A DNA stretch of 64,000 nucleotides from Massospora cicadina. Taxonomy: Eukaryota; Entomophthoromycota; Entomophthoromycetes; Entomophthorales; Entomophthoraceae. This document shows, one piece after another, positions 45,640 to 56,946 of the stretch. A program made the translations under genes and the position numbers. The first letter of the stretch is position 1. Every line of letters begins with the position of its first letter. The stretch is taken from contig JAKSZP010004230.1 of NCBI GenBank assembly GCA_022478985.1, positions 50,490 through 114,489 of the forward strand, read 5' to 3'. The notes under the pieces are model-generated. The model did not search any database. It saw only the letters and a program-made list of their open reading frames with translations, and was not told the DNA's origin.

Positions 45640-46800
45640 CTCTGGTTCCTTCAGATTATGAGGCCAGCGTAGGGATGAGTGGTCAGTCATGACTTTAAAG
45701 TGTGTCCCATGTATGTAGACTCAAAGTTATTTACAGGCATGAATTACCGCCAAAAACTCTTTTTAAGTCATTGTATAGTATCTTTCTGCTAGCAACAGAA
45801 TTCTGCTCACATAGGCTACTGGATGTTCATCCCCATTGTCATCTAATTGACCTAGGATGTCCCCAATCACCATTAATGAGGCATCCACTTGAATTATAAA
45901 TTCCCAAAAAAAATTTGGGTATTTTAACATTGGGCTGCTCATGAGATATTTTCAAAAAGCTTATCAAATGACTTCTGTGCCTCTTCATTTCACACAAATC
46001 CCTTTTTTGGATCCTTGAGTAGTTGGAATAAAGGCTCAGCAATTCCACCAAAGTCTTTGATGAATTGGCAATAGTATCCATCCCATCCCATAAAGACTTG
46101 AATATCCTGAACACTTTTCAGGATCAACATCCACTTGATAGCTTCTATTTTCCTGGTTTGCAGTTGTAATCCATTAGAGTTTATGACAAACCCTAAGTAT
46201 TCAAGCTCTTTTTTAAATAAATGGCATTTTCTCAGCTTGGTTTTAGATTCACCATTGCCAACCGCTTGAAAACTTCTTCCAGATGCTCCAAAAGATCTGT
46301 GAAGTTGCTGCTGAAGACGTTGATATTGTCTAAGTATATTAGAACGCAGAACAGCTTCAAGTCACTGAGCATTGAATCCATAGCAAGCTGGAAAGTTGCC
46401 AGCATGTTGCATAAACCTTGGGGCATTATGGTCGGCTGGTATAGTCCTTGTGTGGTAATCCTTCACACATTTCTCTAATTTTCTTTGGCAAATTGTTTTG
46501 CCAATAGCCCAAAAAAAGGTCCATAGCCAAAAAGTATGTTGCCTCCCTCAGGCAATCAAGCATGCCATTGATTTAAGGCAGCGGATAGGAGCCTTTCTTA
46601 GATCTTGTTTAGTCAGTGATAGTTGATCACTACTTGATTTGATCCATCCTTCTTTTTTACCAAAAGGTTTGAACTCGCCCATGGAGTCAATGATGGAATG
46701 AGTAACCCATGTTCACCAACTTGCTGGTTTCATCGCTGACCTCTGCTTCACTGCTCTTGACCTTTGAACAGGTCCCATTTTATCAGTGGATATTACACAG
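45640..46800 (-). pseudogene. Element B: reverse transcriptase and RNase H
   Basis: RT: frame 46,232-46,426 gives MPQGLCNMLATFQLAMDSML and the active site IYLDNINVFSSNF, in which the second Asp is Asn (codon at plus-strand 46,325-46,327). RNase H, about 45,650-45,960: VDASLMVIGDILGQLDDNGD and HPVAYVSRILLLAERYYT. Frame breaks occur between 45,840 and 46,114. Confidence 0.87.
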
Positions 46801-47059
46801 TATTAACTTTGTGAAGTACGTTTTTTGCACATCACAAGTTATTATTGTTCTGAGAATCATATCTCCTGATATTTTTTGAATAATTGGAGCACATACTCTT
46901 GCTTATTCTTGGTCAGATCAGCTGGCTGCTCACAATCCACTAATAAGTTGACACTTTTGGCAATTTCCACCGGCAATCCCATTTCAGAAAATGATACAAA
47001 TTAATGAAAGCCATAAAGTTCCGCCATCAGGAGCAAGCGTAGAAATGCAAATATCTGGT

Positions 47060-47370
47060 TTTTAAATTTTCATCAGCTTCTCATCCAGATTGGCTAAGAG
47101 TACTCATATCTCTTTGTGACCTGCATTAAGATCATAAGCACCACCCACAGTTTGATCCTCAATTTTTCCCATGGATTGACAATTTACCCATATAGCTGTT
47201 CTGGGAGTTCAATTGTTAACCTGGTATTAATTATGATTTGGGCTCCTAGCGGAATAGTATTCGTTTCATTCATCATAAGAGCTATTCCAAGATACTCCAT
47301 AATTTCCATCAACATTGCTTTCTGTTTTTGTCCAACTGCTTTATAGAAGATGGGTAATATTATCACTATA
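47060..47370 (-). pseudogene. Element B: dUTPase-like module
   Basis: Frame 47,184-47,366 contains YLGIALMMNETNTIPLGAQI, then TRLTIELPEQLYG. The following frame contains VLLANLDEKLMKI (near 47,070). These align in order with the module of H (TIPAGSQ, LTLEIPEMLYGE, VLLANLSEKLMKI). In the dUTPase family the matching pieces are the strands around motif I, the LPEGxYG turn, and the VLLxNL strand after motif III. The middle, with motif III, is frameshifted in this copy. Confidence 0.65.
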
Positions 47371-47399
47371 AATTAAGTTGACAAAATTATTCCTCTTAA

Positions 47400-47770
47400 T
47401 CTGTTAATATCTCCCTTACGCTGGTACACCAAAGGCAACGTCTGCCCCAATATCATCAGAGTGTTTTCTTTAAAATCACATTTCATTCCATACTTCCTTA
47501 AGAACTCCATCCTGATAAGTATATCTTAGTTTAGATTGGCCAGCACTATGGCAAAAGCTGACACCATAGGTAATCAAACCAAAGTGGTAGTGCACTGTAG
47601 GCTTCACATGAGATGGTAATGTCTGGTCCAGCCATTACATACTCTTTTTGATGCTCCAAATCTTATGAGATCTTCAAACATTTCACCAATTTGGTGGAAA
47701 ATGATGTTGATTGGCGCTTCACTATCAGTTATTGCTCATACTCTTATCCTATAGACTAGAATATCAATAA
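47400..47770 (-). pseudogene. Element B: aspartic protease
   Basis: The minus-strand translation contains VYRIRV, a stop, then AITDSEAPINIIFHQIGEMF. The DSG active site reads DSE, so the Gly is lost. The end, KYGMKCDFKENTLMILGQTL followed by PLVYQR, is nearly identical to H (KCNFKDHMLTILGQTLPLVY). Confidence 0.8.
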
Positions 47771-47929
47771 AGGTACACTCTGAGTACTGCAATAAAGTAT
47801 TTACTGAATTTGTAGTGAATTTATTTGCTGAATCAAATGTCTCATTTATTTTGTGTGGATAAATCAGGGAATGACTCCTTGATTGCACTGATAAGTAAAG
47901 ACATGTTCGCCTCATCCAACTTCATTTTG

Positions 47930-49440
47930 ACTAAGTCTTCAGGCTCTCAGCGGATCTGACTTTCTCTGCTAACTGTTGTGCATAGGGTAGAGAATACTTA
48001 TTAACAATTTCATGATTGATCCCCTTTGCTTTGGCTCAAGTTAAAGCATTAACATCCATGTTAAACCCCTGATAGAGCATATCTGGGAAGTCAAGATCCA
48101 CAAATAGGTCAGAGAGATCAATTTCATCATTCATTATATCAGGCGAGACAGGTTTATCAGCAGGTTTAGAACGTCCTTGGTCTAGACTGCTGGTCCTTTT
48201 CAAAAATTTGAACTAGTTTCTTAGGTCTGAATGAGATTAATATGATCTTTTGGCTTTTTTCCTGACACTGGGTAATTACATGGCCATACTTCCCGCATTG
48301 GAAACAGTGGATTGACAATTTGTACACTCATTTTGAACTTTGGTTTTACTTCCAACACAATTTGGATCTCATATTTTAGATGGTTCAGTAAATTTGACAA
48401 TATTTTGAGCCTTCATATGAAATACTTTAAAAGTGTTATAAGAGCATCAAATATGGCTCCAGCATCTTCAGATAGTCCACCATCTGAGAGGTTGTTGTTT
48501 GAGTTACTAGCGCCACCACCATAATCTGATGCAATTCTCAGTAAGGCCAAAGTGCCGTCTGCATGGCTATGCATGCATCAAAGTCAGTAAACACATTTGC
48601 TCCTGCCAAAATCTGAGATTCCTGATAAAACTGGTTGGCGAAACTAGCCAGGGTCTCATCCTTGCAGAATTGTATGCCCAAGAAATCTTTTTTATGATTC
48701 GCCATCTGAGTAGGGCTTCCAAACTCCAATATAATGGCTGCTTTTGCTTCCGCATATGACCAGTTGTCCCATTGAGGTAGGGTAGCACCAGATTCTGGCA
48801 ATAAGTTCTAAAACAGATCATTACGGTCACTGCTTTCTGATAGTCCACATATCCAAACATAGTCATTTCAAAGAGGCAGAAAAACGCTGTGGCGTTATCC
48901 CAATGAAAAGTGGCAATTTCAGCATATTTAAAATTTCATATTTTTCTCTGCTCTTAGAAGATCCTTGCCCAACAACTCGATTAACCATAGGAGTGGCTTT
49001 GGGAGTCATTTCTGGCACACCAGCAAATGATTTGACATATTTCAGGGTGAAGAGATCTTCCTGATTGGAGAATTGCATGCCTTTTTATTGGCCTCCTTCA
49101 CCTCATATTGCGCACAATCACATTTTTTATTTTCCAACTCCTCCATACGCTTTGCCATTTTTTCCATCTCCTCATGAAACCACCAGATGCGTTCTTGATC
49201 CGCTTCATGTTCAGTTATTTTAGAGCATAAATTCCTTAATGAGTTCACCCTCTTTCCACTTTAAAGAGGCAACTTTTACATAGGTCGTTATTCAAAGTTC
49301 TTACTTGTTTGAGCATCTCTTCCGCCTTGATTACACGCTCCTCCAAGGTACTAACATTAGCATGAGATGCTGAGCTAAGCACATTTTGATTGACAGCCTG
49401 TAGTCCTGCCCAGAGCTTCTAAAGCTTATCCTTATAAGAC
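47930..49440 (-). pseudogene. Element B: gag with zinc knuckle
   Basis: Starts just inside the primer-binding site. A coiled-coil leader is visible (frame 49,042-49,248: EEMEKMAKRMEELENKKCD). A capsid-like part follows (48,538-48,801: NWSYAEAKAAIILEFGSPTQ, then DETLASFANQFYQESQIL). A zinc knuckle CFQCGKYGHVITQC (plus-strand 48,262-48,309) has all four ligands. The protein aligns with element H along its length and is interrupted by stops. Confidence 0.87.
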
Positions 49441-49476
49441 ATTGTGGTTTAAAAAAGCGTTTGACTACTCAACTAC

Positions 49477-49494
49477 CCCCTATAGTGAGTACCA
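49477..49494 (-). other. Primer-binding site of element B
   Basis: Minus-strand TGGTACTCACTATAGGGG next to the 5' LTR. It differs from the sites of A and H at two positions. Confidence 0.75.
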
Positions 49495-49496
49495 AT

Positions 49497-50461
49497 TTTT
49501 TAAATCTGGGCCTCTAGATGGCTGCTTGCTTCTGCGCCCTGATTTCAACTGAACAGATTCGTAAATACTTGCCTTGATTAATAATATGAATTGGGGCAAA
49601 AATAGTATGAAGAATATTATTTTGGATGATTGCCTAAAAGCCATATTGAGTGAAAAGTCCAACGCTAGAGTGGTGCTTCTTCGTTTTTAAGATGTTCTGG
49701 TACTGGTAGGGAACACTTTCCCTATTCTCTTCTCGCAGAGCTAAGTGGAGACTTGATAGTAGCAAACTAAGGATATCTGATTCTTGCACTTTTATCTTAA
49801 GAGTGTTGTTAGATAACCAATGTTTTACCAACTTAATTAATATCAAGTTTGAATCTACTTTTATTAGAAATTCTTTGGCAGTTTTATAGTTAAAATAAGT
49901 ACACAACTTTTCAGCTGTCAATTGAAAATTGATTGCAATCCTATGCTGATTTGACCCCCAATTGTTAGGCACCAAACCTTGTTGAGTATTGTTGACTTAT
50001 TTTCTTAGGCAGAGTAATCCACGGCTGTTTAGTGACAAACAATTGGTATTAGGAAGTTGAAACTAATTGTTTTGTCTGATGATGATCCTACTCACTACCT
50101 CTGGCGTTAGAACGCTTAGGTAGTTTCTGACGACTCCCCATTTGTTCCACTCTGAATGATTCTAATAATTCAATTATTAAGTGTTGTTCCCTCATTGAAT
50201 TTATACTTATTACTTCAGGGATGCTTGTCAACAATAATCTCATCAGTCAGCGACTGCTGCCAAGATATTAATTTGTTTTTTGCTATGATTCAGCTATTAG
50301 GTGCTGTTTCCTCATCAAACTTGTGCTCCATATCATTGGGGATAATCCTGACAATAAACTCATCAGTTGGCGAATTTTGCTGATACTATACAATTATAAC
50401 TAATTGTCAAATTCATTAATCAGTCAATAGTTTGGTAATGTGGTCAACTCAAATTACAACA
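49497..50461 (-). repeat. 5' LTR of element B
   Basis: 965 bp, same length as the 3' LTR. Next to the primer-binding site. The outer end is followed by the target duplication AGCGA. Confidence 0.95.
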
Positions 50462-50466
50462 AGCGA

Positions 50467-51930
50467 CCATCACCATATGACCCATGTCTAGGTTAAGTTC
50501 CAACTGGTGGGCCAGATCTCATAAAATTGGCCACTGCTCCAGTGTCTACCAAGGCCTCAAAGGGCACGTGGTGGGCTCCAATACTAATTTTGATGGGCAA
50601 ACAAAATAGGCGAAATTCTCTTTATTGGCAGCTTTAGTTGAGTCTGTAGATAAGCAAGAGATTGTACTAGGATTGGGCGAAACCACAAGGATCATGACAG
50701 GAGCAGATAGTTTATAAGTCAGAATGCCATAAATTACTGACACTGGCAAAGGGGCCACAGCAACCACTGAAATCAATTTTGACAATAATTAGAGTTGGAA
50801 TTTTACAGTAAGACCACCTTGGCGGCTCCTAGCATGAAAATCCCATTCTGAAGGGTAGGCTTAGTAAATTTAGGAGGTCTAGGCTATTGTGGCCATAGTA
50901 AAACTTCTTCACAAACTTATTCAGCTGAGAAAAAAAACCACTGTTACGTATATCTCAATGAGAAGGGCGGAAATGGTTAAGAATAATGGTTGGTCAATAA
51001 TGTTAAGGAGACAGCAAGTTAATTTTAGACCAAACTGAAAGTTAAAAGTGCTGAAGCACCCAAATGACAAGTCTAAATGCCAGGGGAATTGCTGCTTATG
51101 CGACTGTTATGAAACTAGGAAGGAATTTTGCCTCCAAGTGCCCATGAGACATAGTCATGTATAAGAGCCTAGCAGTATCCCAGGTAAACATGTCCACGGG
51201 GCCTGTGAGTTGTTGAATTATAGTTGGGATGGGTGGTTAAGATTTGAACATATAAAATTGGAATTGCTAGTAGGGATTTTTATTGAAAAGTTAAATAAGA
51301 AATTGATTAACAATTTTCTCAGTGTGATGCAACTAATTAGATAGGTTTGATTTTGTCAGCTTGTCAAAGCATGGGATCAGGGCCCTTACATTTTGACCTA
51401 GCCCAGCAATTTTTGAGTGAGGGGAAAAATGATTCTAATATGAACTGACATCAAAGGATTTGGCGGCAGGCTGAGTCACTATCAGTTCATCTGTGAACGC
51501 CTGACCTGAGGATTTACTGCATTTATGGCAGTTAGCATGACAGCATCTGGCCCAACAGGCAAAAGAATCCCCAGGGCTACCCCACATAGGGGAAGTCCCA
51601 ATGGGTTGAAAATGGGTTCAGGATGGCTGCCCGCCCATGCCTGGTCATTAGGGTGTTCATTCAGCCAGATGGTAAAATTAATTGCCAATCTTGATTTTTA
51701 AAATGGGGTTTTAAACTATCTGCAACAGTCCCCAATGGAGATACATGTCCATCAGGCTTTGTCCCCAATGATTTTGAGGGAAGTTTGGAGTTGGCAATTG
51801 CACTGCCCAATGATTAATGTCATCAGTGCTTTTGACCAAGAATTCATGAATTGTCCTCTGCCAGCTATAGATTATGAGCCTGTCAGGCTTTATTCCCATA
51901 GTTTTTTTTTTGGATATTTCAACTTTGATT
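50467..51930 (-). pseudogene. Element C: gag and start of protease
   Basis: Near 50,505-50,580 one minus-strand frame reads HHVPFEALVDTGAVANFM, the retropepsin active site LVDTGA, just before the insertion point of B. Upstream on the minus strand, frames 50,546-50,785, 51,482-51,688 and 51,711-51,899 belong to gag by position. I saw no zinc knuckle. Confidence 0.7.
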
Positions 51931-51931
51931 T

Positions 51932-51947
51932 CGAGGGTTTGGCACCA
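51932..51947 (-). other. Primer-binding site of element C
   Basis: Minus-strand TGGTGCCAAACCCTCG just inside the short LTR. It is distinct from the sites of the A/B/H group and of the D group. Confidence 0.7.
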
Positions 51948-51949
51948 TC

Positions 51950-52217
51950 AGCTTTATATGATCCATCCACCTCATGGGGATGATGGTTACAAATGATTTC
52001 TGTGCAGATTTCCTAGATTTGGTGAACTAACTCAGTGGAGGCAAGCGTGGGAACCTGGGGAGGAATCTTCAGAGGGGGCTGTTACCCAGCACTTGTCTAC
52101 CACATAGGCGAGGTCACCCTGGGTGATGAGAGGCACAGTCGCCCTCTTCAGACCCTTTTTATTAGAAATGGGAAATCTGCCCAGTCCATGAAGAGGGGAC
52201 GTTCCCCTGGACTTACA
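51950..52217 (-). repeat. 5' LTR of element C
   Basis: About 268 bp. On the minus strand it starts TGTAAGTCCAGGGGAACG and aligns with the 3' LTR of F at 59,470-59,780 (TGTAAGTCCAGGGGATCACC). The box that reads TATAAAAAGG in F is changed here to TAATAAAAAGG. Confidence 0.82.
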
Positions 52218-52639
52218 GGGAGCCCCATTCTAGAAAATCCAATCTTTCAACTCCCCACGCCTAAGCCCGTTGAGCCTGGAGCCACTTTAGTCTGGTTTCT
52301 TTTTGAATTTCTTTTTATACTTGTGGCCCACCAGCATTCATAAGCTACTCATCTTCTATACATTTCAACGGCATTTAAGCGTCAATGTCTCTGACATTCT
52401 GGATCACCTTTTGGGTGCTTTTGATCCTGACTGGCAGGCCATTTTAAACATATTTTCCATCTCCCTGACATAATTGACCATCCATTGTTTCTGGCCATTT
52501 TTGCCCTTCTTGTTGAGATGGGTGCAGCAGTGGTCATACTCTACCAAATGGACGTGGATTTGGTAATTTGCCATCTGTTGTTTGATTTGTCAGCTGCTTA
52601 ATTTTGTGAGCAGTTCACCAATAGCTTTGGAGAAATTTC

Positions 52640-53430
52640 TCATGGTAGCATGGCTCTATTACCCGCTACTCTCCCCTCAGCTTACCCTCCAGTAGGGGTT
52701 TTGGTGTTCCCTCTGGAGACATTACAAATCAGGTCCTTGACACCCTTGCTGAGGTGCAAATGCGATACACAGTTGAACTAAACAATGCCACTTCACAGAC
52801 CAATGCTCAACAGGGTGTTGCCCTTTTGATGCGGTTGAAGGTAAAGCTTGTCAGTGGGTGCAGGGTCTTCTGCATTCCGCTATTCAGGCAAGTAGCCCCA
52901 CCTCACTTGTTGCAATAGTATCAGCAGCTTTGAAACCCCCAGTGCTTTGTTCAGAACATATGTTCCAATTACTCTCCATGATCGCCAATGCCACTAGCAT
53001 GCTTTCTTTAGTTAATACCTTCTGTGAGCAAGCCCTGGCCCTGGATCACCCTGGAGATGTACTTCAGGCTTTTTTGAACTGCATTTATTTCAGCCCCCCG
53101 CTCATCAAATTGTTTGGTCCACCCCTATGGAAATGGTAGATCAAATTTGCAAGGCAGCAACCTCCATCAATGCAGCTCTCCGCCTCATTTTCCATCCCCA
53201 GAGCAGTAACTTCATGCTTGGATTTGCTGACTTGGCCTTGAGACCTGACCCTAACGTTGAATCAGTATCCAAATTGGTTCCAGGTCTTGATGCTACCCTG
53301 TGGTTGAGTTGGTTTTCTCAACCTCAACTATCTGCAAGCCAACGTAGGTCCATCATGAAGAGGTTAAAATGCAATCCCTTGTCCGCCCCACTCTTGATCC
53401 TAAAAAGAACCTACTCTTCCCCCTGATTTA
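52640..53430 (+). pseudogene. Element F: gag
   Basis: Open pieces at 52,858-53,139 (93 codons) and 53,127-53,426 (99 codons) in different frames. The first contains QWVQGLLHSAIQ just before and ALALDHPGDVLQAFLNCIYF, compatible with a capsid domain. The second has AATSINAALRLIFHPQ. I see no zinc knuckle. The start is not certain. Confidence 0.65.
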
Positions 53431-53439
53431 GTTACTATG

Positions 53440-53970
53440 TCTTTGGTGTCAGCTGAAATGACCACATACACTAATAAACATAATCATGTCTACTTTTTAT
53501 TATCAGTGAAAATTCATATTGGGCACACCAGGTGTCCCTTGAGGCCTTGGTTGGCACTAGAGTAGCTGGCAACTTTATGAGCTATAGTTGGCCCAGCAGC
53601 TGGATCTTGTCTTGGACCTGGGTCAGCGGTGCTAGTTGCCTCATAAGCCTCCTAACCATCCTATAAAGTATGGCGCCCAGTTCCCTTCTTAGTTCACCAT
53701 TTTAGCTTTTGCAATCGCTTCTTGGCAATGCCTACCCTCATGTTCCTGGTGCTAATGGGTGTGGGTTGGTGGCATAGGCAGCATGCAAGAATCCACTTGA
53801 AATCTAACATGCTGTCATTTTCTAACGGTCAGGTGGATGGTGAGTTACCATTATTGGATAACCTTTCCAAGGCTCAAAACTGTGAATCAATTACAACTCT
53901 TGTATCTCCCGTTGATCTTTCACACAGATTTTTCTTCTGCATTAATGGGCTATCAGAGCATTTTTGACTC
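53440..53970 (+). pseudogene. Element F: protease region
   Basis: Frame 53,722-53,967 contains FLVLMGVGWWHRQHARIHLK, the ILGxxWL-type end of the protease. The DTG-containing segment is not clear upstream. Homologous to C at 42,433-42,680. Confidence 0.7.
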
Positions 53971-53997
53971 TGAAAAGACTAACTGCCTTCCCCACAT

Positions 53998-55200
53998 ATG
54001 GAATTTGACTTGAAGTTTTGGATTGTTATAGGTGTGAACATTAACTGCCCACTGTACCTGCATATGGCAGAGGAAGATGTGCCCTCACTTTGGTTGAATG
54101 ACATGCTCAAGAAGGGTTGGTTGTTCAAAGAAACATCCCCTGTTGCCTCTCCTATTATCATTCGCCAAGAAGTCAGATGCTTCCCTTTGTCCCTGTATAA
54201 ATTACAGCTACCTTGATAATTCACGGTCCATGACACTTACTCACTGCCATTGGAACAAATGATTGAGCTAGCAGTTGCTAAGTCACAAGTGTTAACAAAA
54301 CTTATCTAATAAATGTCTTTAACCAGATTTGGGTGACAGAAGGTCAGGAATGGCTTGCCGCTATCTGGACAAGGCCAAGCATATTCCAATTTTTGAGAGA
54401 TGCCATATGGCTAAAGAATGCACCTGCAACATTCCAAATGGTGATTAATAGTGTTCTGGGTGATCTCTGGTTCACCTGCACAATTGCATATATTAATGAT
54501 ATCCTGGTTCAATTCCCTACTCCTGAACAACATGCGAGGACTTGTAGGCTGTAGTGGCTGTCTTGCATAAGGGGGCCTTTTTGTCAAGCCTTCAAAATGC
54601 GAATTTTACTGGGAGGTCACATCCTTGGGTAACCTCATCTAAAAAGATGGGTATGCCATTGCTCCCAGAAAACTGTATGCCATCTGCGAATGGCCAAGTA
54701 CAACAACTTAAAAGCAAAGGAGAATCTTCTTGGTCACTATTTTATTCTTAAAGAAATTCTCTCCCACATTATCCCCGTTAGCAACCCACTCTATCTGTCA
54801 TGGGCAAGAACATTTTCTTTCGCTGAATGCCCAAGTGCCATCAGGCATTTGATGTAATTAAGGAGGTGTTTTTGTCACCTCCCATCCTTAAGCATGCAGA
54901 CCCCTCTAAACCCTATGTTGTAGCGTGCAACTTGTCTTTTGCCATTGTTGGGGCGGTGTTGCTCCAGGAGCATGATGAGATTTGAGCACCCAGTCATTTA
55001 CTTTTTCTGCAAGTTCACTTCCACTGAGCAATCTTGGGCCATCTACGACAAAGAGCTGGCAGCCATGGCATGGGCTTTGACCCATTGGCGGTATCTCTTG
55101 CAGGCCGCTCAGCTTGAGTTGACTGTGCAAATGAATTATCAAGATTTTCTTCATTTCTGTAAGCCATAGAAGTTGGCACACTGAAGGCTTAAACCTAATG
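53998..55200 (+). pseudogene. Element F: reverse transcriptase and RNase H
   Basis: RT: frame 54,333-54,554 has IFQFLRDAIWLKNAPATFQM and the active site AYINDILVQFPTPEQHA, where the first Asp is Asn. RNase H, about 54,840-55,170: HADPSKPYVVACNLSFAIVG (catalytic DAS changed to NLS), then YFFCKFTSTEQSWAIYDKEL and WALTHWRYLL. Multiple frame changes. Confidence 0.88.
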
Positions 55201-55499
55201 GGATATTTTCAGATTTAACTTCAAATATGATTTTGTGAAAGAAGCATTAAATGTCCTTCCCAATTTTATGAGCTGCACCCTGCATTTTGCCCAGCTGACT
55301 CAGATGAGGCGGATCTTGTCAAAGTCATTCCCCCAACAAATCTTGACCATAATACCTCCCATGGTCTCAGAAGCTGACAGCCCTGGACATGACCTTAATC
55401 TTGCAGGTCTTATCACCACAAACGGCATGTGTGGAAGGAATGGACCTTATGGAATGGTTGTCACTCGCAGCTTAAAAGAACTCCTTGTATCCTCTTGCC

Positions 55500-56330
55500 A
55501 ATGGGCTCATTTAATTTAGGTGAAGGTGTGGGTCCTTCCCCTCCTCTGAGTCAAAGTAATCGAGGCTCATCACAAGCCTCCCATGGTTGATCACCCAGGG
55601 AATAAGAAGTGCATTGATTTAGTCAAGCGTACCTATAATTGGCCAGGCTTGTTGAAGGATGTCCCAGCATAGATTTCAGACTGTGTAACTTTGTGCATGG
55701 GCCAGATTGGACTGGTCTGGTAGTAAGGGTCTCTTACACCCCCTACAGCAGGCCAAGGGGCATGGACATTAGTGTTCATGGACTTAATCATTAATATTCC
55801 CATCTTCAGGGGGTATACAGCAGTTATGGTGGTCAAAGACCACTTCACCAAATTTTCCTTATTAATTCCATGCTTTTTCTCCATTACTTTAGAAGAAACT
55901 GCTTGTCTCTTTGTGCGCCATGTGTTTTCAATGTTTAGGCTCCATCAGGAGATTGTCAGCAACTGCAGGCCCCAATTTATGGCACAGTTTTGAAACAAGC
56001 TCTTAGCAATCCTGAAGATCACACATTGTCCATCTATGGAGTACCATCCTTAGTCAGATGGCCAAATTGAATGGGTCAATCAGATATTGGAACAGACCTG
56101 AGGTGCTACGCTGCAACTACTCAGGATACCTAGACAGATGACTTTCCTCTCACTCAGTTTGCATATAACAACACATTACATGCGTCCACATGTTTCTCCC
56201 AGCATGAGGTTACTTTTGGGTATAAACTTTAATTCTCAGTTGGCCCATGCTTCTGCCTGGAGGCACCATCTTCATTTGAACATGCTCAACACATTCAGGC
56301 CACGCAGTCCTAGGTTTAAGAGCACTTAAC
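55500..56330 (+). pseudogene. Element F: integrase core
   Basis: Frame 55,772-55,993 reads FMDLIINIPIFRGYTAVMVV (first catalytic Asp present) and ends HQEIVSNCRPQFMAQF, in which the second Asp of VSDRGPQF is Asn. Near 56,060 DGQIEWVNQILEQT keeps the catalytic Glu. Frame 56,138-56,329 continues towards the C-terminal domain. The zinc finger lies at about 55,560-55,700 with stops. The mariner element follows at 56,390. Confidence 0.87.
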
Positions 56331-56389
56331 TAAGGCAATAAGTGATTATAAGCGGTTTGCAGATTGGAAACAGCTCCCTGCGCATGATA

Positions 56390-56946
56390 CACAGTGCATT
56401 TAAAAAGTTCTGGGACTAACGTTTTAGAGACACAACTTTACAAATAAATAAACTTTCTTTTATCATAGTTTAACATACAACCTTTCCCTCTCTATACATA
56501 TTTATATTGCTAAAACAATTGTTAAAAATTATGCACATAGTTCCTATTTTGAATAACCATATTTAAACCAGCTGTCACATTCTTCTAAATTGTCTCTACT
56601 TTATCAAAAGGATGAACCTTCAGTGCCACCCTCTGATTATAATTATCCACCCTATTCACCAGATTTGGCTCTGTCTAAAAACTTCTTTCTGCTCTCTAAT
56701 CTGAAGGTGGCACTGAAGGTTCATCCTTTTGATAAAGTAGAGACAGTTCAGAAGCGTGTGACAGCTGGTTTAGACATAATTATACAAAATAGGAACAATG
56801 TGCATACCTTTTAACAATTGTTTTAGCAATATAAATATGTATAGAGAGGGTAAGGTTTGATGTTAAATTATGATAAAAGAAAGTTTATTTATTTGTAAAG
56901 TTGTGTCTTTAAAACTTTAGTCCCAGAACTCTTTGAATGCACTGTG
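56390..56946. mobile_element. Fold-back mariner-type element (557 bp)
   Basis: Two inverted arms of about 241 bp (56,390-56,630 and 56,706-56,946) enclose a 75-bp loop. The outer ends are CACAGTGCATTnAAAnAGTT, and TA dinucleotides flank it (56,388-56,389 and 56,947-56,948), as expected of Tc1/mariner insertion. Across the loop the plus strand encodes YPPYSPDLALSKNFFLLSNL, the conserved motif with the third catalytic Asp of mariner transposases. The right arm continues it to the C-terminus (frame 56,590-56,814). The left arm is an inverted copy of that same 3' half, so the 5' two thirds of the transposase gene are absent. It cannot encode a transposase. Confidence 0.93.

Larger units (their letters stand above)
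42687..50461 (-). mobile_element. Element B: complete Ty3/Gypsy with dUTPase-like module
   Basis: 7,775 bp. It has two 965-bp LTRs (42,687-43,651 and 49,497-50,461) and a 5-bp duplication AGCGA (42,682-42,686 and 50,462-50,466). On the minus strand the order is primer-binding site, coiled-coil gag with a zinc knuckle, protease, dUTPase-like module, RT, RNase H, integrase, a short tandem repeat, a purine tract (AAGAGGGGGGATA) and the 3' LTR. RT and protease active sites are mutated. It is related to A and H but has its own LTR. Confidence 0.95.
41413..52217 (-). mobile_element. Element C: chromovirus-type Ty3/Gypsy, split by B and cut by D3
   Basis: Minus-strand element in two visible pieces: 50,467-52,217 (5' LTR, gag, protease start) and 41,413-42,686 (protease end, RT, start of RNase H). 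Element B (42,687-50,461) sits between them with its AGCGA duplication, so the protease reading continues across B. At 41,413 the LTR of D3 begins, and the remainder of C is not found. The proteins match element F closely (GVDWWHQQN versus GVGWWHRQH; DILVHSPTPEQH versus DILVQFPTPEQH). Confidence 0.85.
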
